Positions 57,951 through 64,000 of a stretch of 64,000 nt of DNA are shown here, piece after piece. Below the pieces are notes generated by a model, which saw only the letters and a list, made by a program, of their open reading frames with translations, was not told the DNA's origin and made no database searches. The DNA comes from Erythrophleum ivorense (Eukaryota > Streptophyta > Magnoliopsida > Fabales > Fabaceae): assembly GCA_026724425.1 (NCBI GenBank), contig JAIUCV010000002.1, positions 6,391,001 to 6,455,000 of the forward strand, in the 5' to 3' direction. How positions within the stretch are numbered: position 1 is the first letter of the stretch; every line of letters starts with the position of its first letter. The position numbers and the translations under genes are program-made.

Positions 57951-58690
57951 TTTTGATTAAATGGAAAATCAAGTAATTACCTTGCTCCAGATCACAGGTT
58001 TGTAGAGCGGTGGCCAATGCTTGGGCTAATGCTTTGTCGTAAAGTTTTAAGAAAATTCGTTGCCCGGCATCTTATGAGGCATGGCAACAAAACAATTATA
58101 ATTGAGAAAATATAATCATTATATTATAAACAGTAATTATTTTACTAAAAATTAATCAAAACAAAATATTCACACCAAATGGATTATTTATATAGCTAAA
58201 CATATAACGCTAAATCTCAAAAGCACAATAATAATTGCACGATCCTTGGCCTAAATGACACTGCTAGTGAAATTTGATGTATTTGGATTCGACCCTTACT
58301 CCAGTTTCAACTCTCAAGGCCTTGTAAGAGGGGAAAAAAAACCACAACAATAATTATACTATAAATCCAACCACTCAAAACAAAAATTCAATAATTTTAC
58401 TCTGAAATAGGTCTGCCTACGCCATATACCATAAACACAACCAACGTTTTCCCTTCACCAATGGCCCAACCTTCCCTATTTTCGAACTTGAGTAGATTTT
58501 GAGCATATAGCAACACCACAAACATACGGACCCAAACACCCCCTCTCAAAAAAAGAAGAAAAGAAAAAAGTAACACCACAAACATTTGAAAATATGAAAC
58601 TGGAACCCAGTACAACCAGGAGCAGATTTAATACTTTACAGGAGAAGCCTTCAAGGCATAAGCAGTTTTATGACTGACTGAAAATCAACC
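57951..58690. other. Intergenic / convergent 3' ends
   Basis: Lies between the ends of two convergent genes and probably holds the 3' UTR of the minus-strand small gene (to about 58400). No other gene. Confidence 0.4.
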
Positions 58691-59920
58691 TCAATAAAGT
58701 GAGTTATCAAACACCCATGGCTCATGCTGAAACAGCTCCCGGCCATTCATTTGGATTGTTCCTGCTGCAATATCCTCTACACGTTTCCTTGATGCTTCAG
58801 CTTTTCTGGCTGATGCAGCAGCATCCTGCAAGAAGGCAGACACATATTAACAATTAGGAAAAAAGTTCCTCACAACATAGTAGCTTAAATGTGCTTTGGT
58901 ATGTTACTCTCATTGACATGAATCCTTGGTCTATGCAGTCCCATAATCCATAATTCGCAATAGAATCCCAGGTTATAAATGACTCGGCAAAGTATTTATT
59001 CAAAAATCAATTCTAACCTCAACATTATGGAAATTGCTAAAGAAGTTTCGCACCAAACACTTCGAATTTAAGTTCACCCCCCCGGTTCATGAACTAAGTT
59101 TATAGTCTTATAGAACAAGTTAAAGCAGGAGACATAGGCGTTCTGAGTTAAATACTTCTGTATTCTTCATTCTTTCTTTTTCCTTTCAGGGCCATCACTA
59201 AGTTTAACTATTGCTAACATATTAAATCAAGGTGAGTCGTAGTAGTATCAAATCCAGCTTCTCAAGTCCTTGGGCTTTAGATCAGTAAATAAATAATGTG
59301 GCTGAAGGCAGGGGAGGCTTTATTTCTAAACAGAACATTTGACTACGCCGAGAATTCTTGCAAGCTGTATTAGTTTTCAATCATTGAAACCAAGTCGAAA
59401 ACAAAATTACAAAGGTTGCTAGCTACCCTCCATTGTTCAAAACATAAGCTTCCACCCCAAAATTCATCATAGAAACAACAAGAGAAAGCTAGCTAAATGG
59501 TGTGTTTTGACATCTAAGCACCATAGATGCTGGAACAATTTAGCCTCAGAAACTACTCTTTACAACCAATTATATATATATATATATATTATTAATCAAA
59601 TCTGTAAGAAATCGAGAATTTAACCAAATTAAAAATTATCAGCGAGTTCTAATTTAGATTATAGAAAGAAATAGAGGTATTAGAAACCAAAAGAACACAA
59701 TCCTCAATTTTCGGGCAAGAGTAAAAAAGACACAATCCTTGACGCCACAAACAAAGTAAGAAACGAAAACTCTAATCGAGCTATAGGGAAAGTGAGAGAG
59801 AGAGAGAGATTATTAGAAGACCTTCTGGCGCTTCCAGGAGAGGAACTGAGCCTCTGTGATGGGGCTTGGCTTTGGTCTTTCATCTTCCTGCCTTCCCCGC
59901 TCTTCAGTTTCTGCTCCCAT
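58691..59920 (-). CDS. Small conserved protein, DFRP/ZC3H15 C-terminal-like
   Basis: Two exons on the minus strand, 59822-59920 and 58691-58825, join in phase to give 77 residues. It starts MGAETEERGRQEDERPKPSP, continues ITEAQFLSWKRQKDAAAS, ARKAEASRKRVEDIAAG and TIQMNGRELFQHEPWVFDN, and ends SLY. The order 'P-x-T-x-x-x-F-x-x-WK-x-x-K, then basic helix, then M-x-GRELF' resembles the C-terminal part of DRG-family regulatory proteins (ZC3H15/Tma46), which bind the ribosome-linked DRG GTPases; here it stands alone without the CCCH zinc fingers. The protein is very charged and probably helical. Donor cagaag|gtcttc and acceptor cttcttgcag are both good; the intron is about 1.0 kb. The DFRP link is by remembered motif order and is moderate; that this is a real small gene is well supported. 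Confidence 0.78.
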
Positions 59921-60850
59921 CGTTAATCGTTTCTAGCAGAGGATCCGCCGCGGGGAAAACAACGTCAAGAAGGGGATGGATAAGGATAGATATACGACGA
60001 TGTCGTTTAAATGGCAGTGTTTAAGGTATCAGTGATTTTTTTTTTTATTATATGAGAAGTCATAATTATATAATAAATTATTAATTAGATTCACAGTGAC
60101 TAGTTCAAAACATTGTGAGATGCAATTATATATATATATATATATATATATGAATAATAGAAGGTTGTGTTGAAATTACTCTTTGACTTTCTTTCCTATA
60201 GTTGGTATCTGGTAATTAATCTTATTTTTTTCATTGATATATTTGTTATAGCAAAAGTTTCATCATTTAAATTTGGTTTATTCTCCCAGAAAGTAAACTG
60301 CTTGTTGCTTTTTTATACTTAGAAATATTTTAAAAATTCCTTTTTTTTTACGTGAGTTGCAATTTTTACACAAAAAAAAACATTTTATTTTTGTTGGCTT
60401 AATTAATTGTGATATTTTTATCGTTATGTCTGATATGTGGCAATAGAAAAAGGAAATGAAAAATTTTTTTAAAAATATTATACAATATTTATTATATTTT
60501 TATTATTACTTAATAATATTTATTTTTTATTTTTTTAAAGTAAGAATTTTGATATTATTTTTATTTTACTTATCTACTTTTTTTGTTTGGTTTATTTCAT
60601 TCTATTACAGGCAACTAGGGACCTCGTTCTTCCAAGGTATAAAATAAATAAATTGTTCACAAAAAAAAATTAATAAATCATCTCCCCAAGCCTTTGGCCT
60701 CTTGATTCAATATATATATATATATACACATATATATGACAATATTACACAAAGTTTATTGATTTCCATATCAAAATCAAAATATGCATTGAAATTTAAA
60801 CACTTAGACAACCCAAAATTCATGAAGTACGTCTATATAGACCCACGATA
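59921..60850. other. Intergenic, no gene seen
   Basis: 59921-60020 is the GC-richer leader/promoter of the small minus-strand gene. The rest is AT-rich with (TA)n tracts at about 60127-60150 and 60710-60728, and probably ends with the 3' UTR of the sulfate transporter. Confidence 0.45.
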
Positions 60851-63800
60851 TCAGGGGGTTGCACAACTTGCACCAAATTTAGAAGACAGACATGCATCTA
60901 CAGCTTCGCCAACAGTTAGGAAAACCCATTCTTTACCGATTTTATCCACGAATTGGGCTAGTTTTAGCTTGTGAATCACTAGCCACCTTGGGTTCACCAT
61001 GGCTAACTGCAACAAAAACAAACAGTACATTTGTGTTAGAGCTTACAAATTGATCAAACCACATCGATAGCATTTGGTCTCAATAATCGAGACATAATAT
61101 AAATTCATGGTTGCCTCACTTCTACACCACGCGAAAGCAACCTCTTGTGCAGTTCCTCCAGTGCAAGAATTCCCGAGGTGTCAACGTTCATCAGGTCTAT
61201 TGTAAAGAGAAATGAAGAGGATCATTTTCTATGGTCATATTCTATACACCAGATCATTAAAGAAATGTAAGAGGACTCACTGGTCATGTCTAGAATTACT
61301 GCTTGGACCCTTCCCTTGGAAGTTTCTTTGAGGTCTTCATCTTCTTTCGCCACCCACTTCAGTATTCTAAACAAATAATTAACAAATTCAAAGTTGATTA
61401 ATTTTCACAAGACTCTCTAAATCATTTGGAAATGAAGTGCTTACCTTTCTCTGACAAAATTTGCATTTGCAAAGCAAAGAGAGCCTGAGCTGATGCGAAT
61501 TGCCAAGATGCCAGGACTGCTTGTGGCCATGGGATATTGACTCACATCGCAAAATGCATCTGTTCTTGGAACTCTACCCAGAACTTCTATCCCAGGTCGA
61601 ATTGACTGTATTAGTATCTTTGCAAACGATATTGATACCTGCATCCACACAAACATCTCATTCACTGATCTATCTTTACATTGATGAAAACGTTGAAAAA
61701 GGTGAAAAACTTACCGCAACAAGAAGACCAATCTCCACTGATATAAACAAGACGCCAAGGAAAGCTCCAAGACAGGCAAGAAAGTCTAATTTATCAACCT
61801 TCCAGATATAGCGGGCTTCGCTTATGTCAATGAGACCAGGAAGTGCAGAGAGGATGATGGAAGCAAGGATAGCCACAGGAGTATAGTATAACAGCCTTGT
61901 AAACAGTTCTAAGGACAGAATCACAGTAATTGCCATTACAATATTTGATACTGCCGTTTGACATCCAGTACTGAAGTTTACTGCAGTCCTCGAGAAAGAA
62001 CCTACAAGTGTTCAAATCAAAACCATTAGAGTTAATTTTACCTAGAGTTAATTTTCTGCAAAATTAATGGGGAAAGAAATCACCAGTTGCCAGATAGCAT
62101 GAAGTTAAGGATCCCGCTATGTTCATGAAGCCCATTGCTAACATTTCTTTGTTCCCATCAAGATGGTATCCTCTAACGGAAGCAAAAGATCGCCCAACAG
62201 CTATTGCTTCCTGAAATTTTATGTTAGGGTTGCCGTTTTAGGATTTCAGAACTCAAGAGTTGGAAAATGGAAATATAATTAATTAAACTCACAGTGAGAG
62301 CGATAATGGCAGAAAGCAATCCAATTTTAGCTGCTTCTGCAACATGCTGACCATGGAATTGTAACTCATGAGCTGAACTTGGATTGAGGCCTCTTTTGAC
62401 ATGCTTTATTATAATAACCCCTTGCTTATCAGACTTTGTCAAATACACAATTAAAGTAGATAGAATAACCGACACAAGAGGAGAAATAGCTGGCAACCAG
62501 AAAAGCTTTTGGTTTCTTCTGCCCTGAAATTAGACATGTGAAACGGTTCTTTTCAAACGAAAACACAGATAATTTATTGCTTTAGTGTCGAAACTTGAAT
62601 TTTCATTACTTACAATAATACGGCTAGACAGAAGGAAAATCAGGAATGAACACCCCAGGACAAAATTCAGAGGGTACCACTGTCAATGAATTAGACAGGA
62701 AACTGTCAAATATGTAAAAAGAAGACCCATATAAAATTACTGCACATTGAAATGCAAATGTCTGACCAATGACCATCAATATAATACTGGAACAAAGATG
62801 TAAAATAGAACTCACTTTTTCTCCAGAGGTAACTTGAAGATGGAGTGAGTTGTAAACAGACTTCAAGACGGATATGGCATCAGTATTGTTAGTGAAGTGA
62901 GCAATTCCAAGCAGCCCCTTTAGTTGCTGAAGGCCAATAATGATGGCTGCACCTGCCATGAATCCAACGAGGGCAGAGTGTGAAAGAAAATCCACAAGAA
63001 AACCCAACCTGCAAATATCACACAATGAACTACTTGGTCAGAGGAAAAAAAAAAGTATCAAATTCACAAATATGAAGAAAATCCACAAGGAAATGAGGAA
63101 ACCACCTGAAAATACCAAATGAAGCTTGAAAGATTCCAGCAAAGAAGGTCACAGTAAAGACAAGCCTTCTGTAGGCATCCGGGTTAGCAGCAGGATCTAT
63201 CACTTTCTGAACTGTAGAGGATAGCAGCAACGACACTACAGCCACGGGTCCAATAGCAATTTCCCTTGAGCTCCCCATCACAGCATAAATAAGAGGAGGA
63301 ACAACGTTTGTATCTGAATGCATCAATTCCAATATTATGAAGGGAAAAAGAAAAGATTACATTAGATAACGTTGAAACTCGCAATTTCTTGCTTTGTTCC
63401 GCGGTGTGTCAGATACTTACAAAGGCCATATTGAGGGTCAAGTTTTGCTAAATTAGCATATCCTATGCTCTGCAAGATTTAAATAAGATATAAAAGAATG
63501 AAGAGAAGAAAACTGTGGGGATTGCACGGTACCCATGTATATATGATGTAGCATAGGAGTAAATTTTGTGGACATATACCTGAGGTATGCTGAGGCTGGC
63601 AAGAGTTAAACCTGCTAAAACATCATCTTTAAACTTGGGGGCTTTGTAGTTTCTGAACCAAACAAAGATTGGGAATGAACTCTGGAAGAATGAAACAGCA
63701 TGTGCATAAGCAGTGTGATTCCTGGATGATGAAAAGGCCTTGTTCCCCTTGACTGTACTTAACAGCTTATTCCAGAGAGACGGTGGATTGGGAGAATTCA

Positions 63801-63966
63801 GTACCCACTGGGACCTCTCTTTCTGTCCAGGGTCTTCGGGAAGAAGGTGCCTCTGCTCTCTCGTTCCGGAAGCTTCGGAAGGTACTGAAGCCATGCTTCT
63901 TTGAAGTGTTTGGATGAACTCTGTAACCTTTGTACTTAATGCAGTTTCTTGTCCGTTAAATGACAT
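60851..63966 (-). CDS. SULTR2;1: Low-affinity sulfate transporter, SULTR group 2
   Basis: Twelve exons (minus): 63580-63966, 63421-63469, 63106-63313, 62816-63008, 62614-62679, 62293-62523, 62084-62210, 61715-62001, 61445-61638, 61281-61366, 61120-61196, 60851-61006; all in phase, 686 residues. A plasma-membrane SLC26-type proton/sulfate symporter with about 10-12 membrane spans, holding LASLSIPQSIGYANLAKLDP, GSSREIAIGPVAVVSLLLSS, LGFLVDFLSHSALVGFMAGA and LTEAIAVGRSFASVRGYHLD. A cytosolic STAS domain (about 540-665) has ILDMTNLMNVDTSGILALEE. SQWVLNSPNPP near the N-terminus and the end DACLSSKFG point to the group 2 low-affinity carriers (Stylosanthes SHST3, Arabidopsis SULTR2;1), which move sulfate in vascular tissue. 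Met25 (63894, MASVPSEASG) may be the true start; it fits relatives better and gives 662 residues. The promoter lies at or beyond the window edge. Confidence 0.95.
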
Positions 63967-64000
63967 TCCAACCAGTAATTTTAATGAGTCAATTTACCAG

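Noticed and set aside
1..64000. Searched by eye for tRNA or rRNA genes, CRISPR-like arrays and organelle gene blocks.
   Set aside because: None seen apart from the rpl14 fragment; the tRNA-like tggtatcagagcc at 41544 is a retrotransposon primer-binding site.

Overview
The window reads as nuclear DNA of a flowering plant, most likely a eudicot. It is strongly AT-rich, every recognised gene belongs to a plant family, coding sequence is split by many short GT-AG introns, and the long intergenic spaces are full of decayed transposons, MITE-like hairpins and (TA)n tracts. Nothing in it is bacterial or viral. The species cannot be told from the sequence alone.

Layout. 1-14.9 kb: two copies of one ~1.8 kb Ty3-gypsy (Tat/Ogre-like) LTR block face each other (60-1740 on +, 13020-14900 on -). 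Between them lie a LINE reverse-transcriptase relic (about 2.2-2.5 kb), an intact FANTASTIC FOUR-like gene (3920-4690, -) and a frameshifted FAF-like relic (10514-10923, -). 15-19.4 kb: no supported gene, one CT-rich GC-elevated island near 16.0-16.6 kb. 20.1-25.0 kb: a complete nine-exon aspartic proteinase-like gene (+). 26.1-27.8 kb: a long fold-back element whose loop carries the 5' part of plastid rpl14. 29.8-30.4 kb: a two-exon farnesylated heavy-metal-binding protein (HIPP), bracketed by two copies of one ~310 bp MITE. 34.7-37.4 kb: an eleven-exon MIKC*-type MADS-box gene (AGL66/AGL104 group). 39.2-39.8 kb: a class I LBD gene (-). 41.3-43.2 kb: a decayed, internally deleted Ty1/copia element. 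43-51 kb: AT-rich DNA with inverted-repeat elements. 51.3-56.5 kb: an unrecognised gene that I could assemble as 18 in-phase exons with a likely 3'-UTR intron. 58.7-59.9 kb: a 77-residue protein in two exons (-). 60.9-64.0 kb: a twelve-exon group 2 (low-affinity) sulfate transporter (-).

The genes are separate transcription units and show no sign of acting in one pathway. The multi-exon models were built by hand: each was accepted because splice sites, codon phase and (where the family is known) remembered family sequence agreed. The most unusual feature is the fold-back element with the captured chloroplast rpl14 fragment; second is the unrecognised 18-exon gene.
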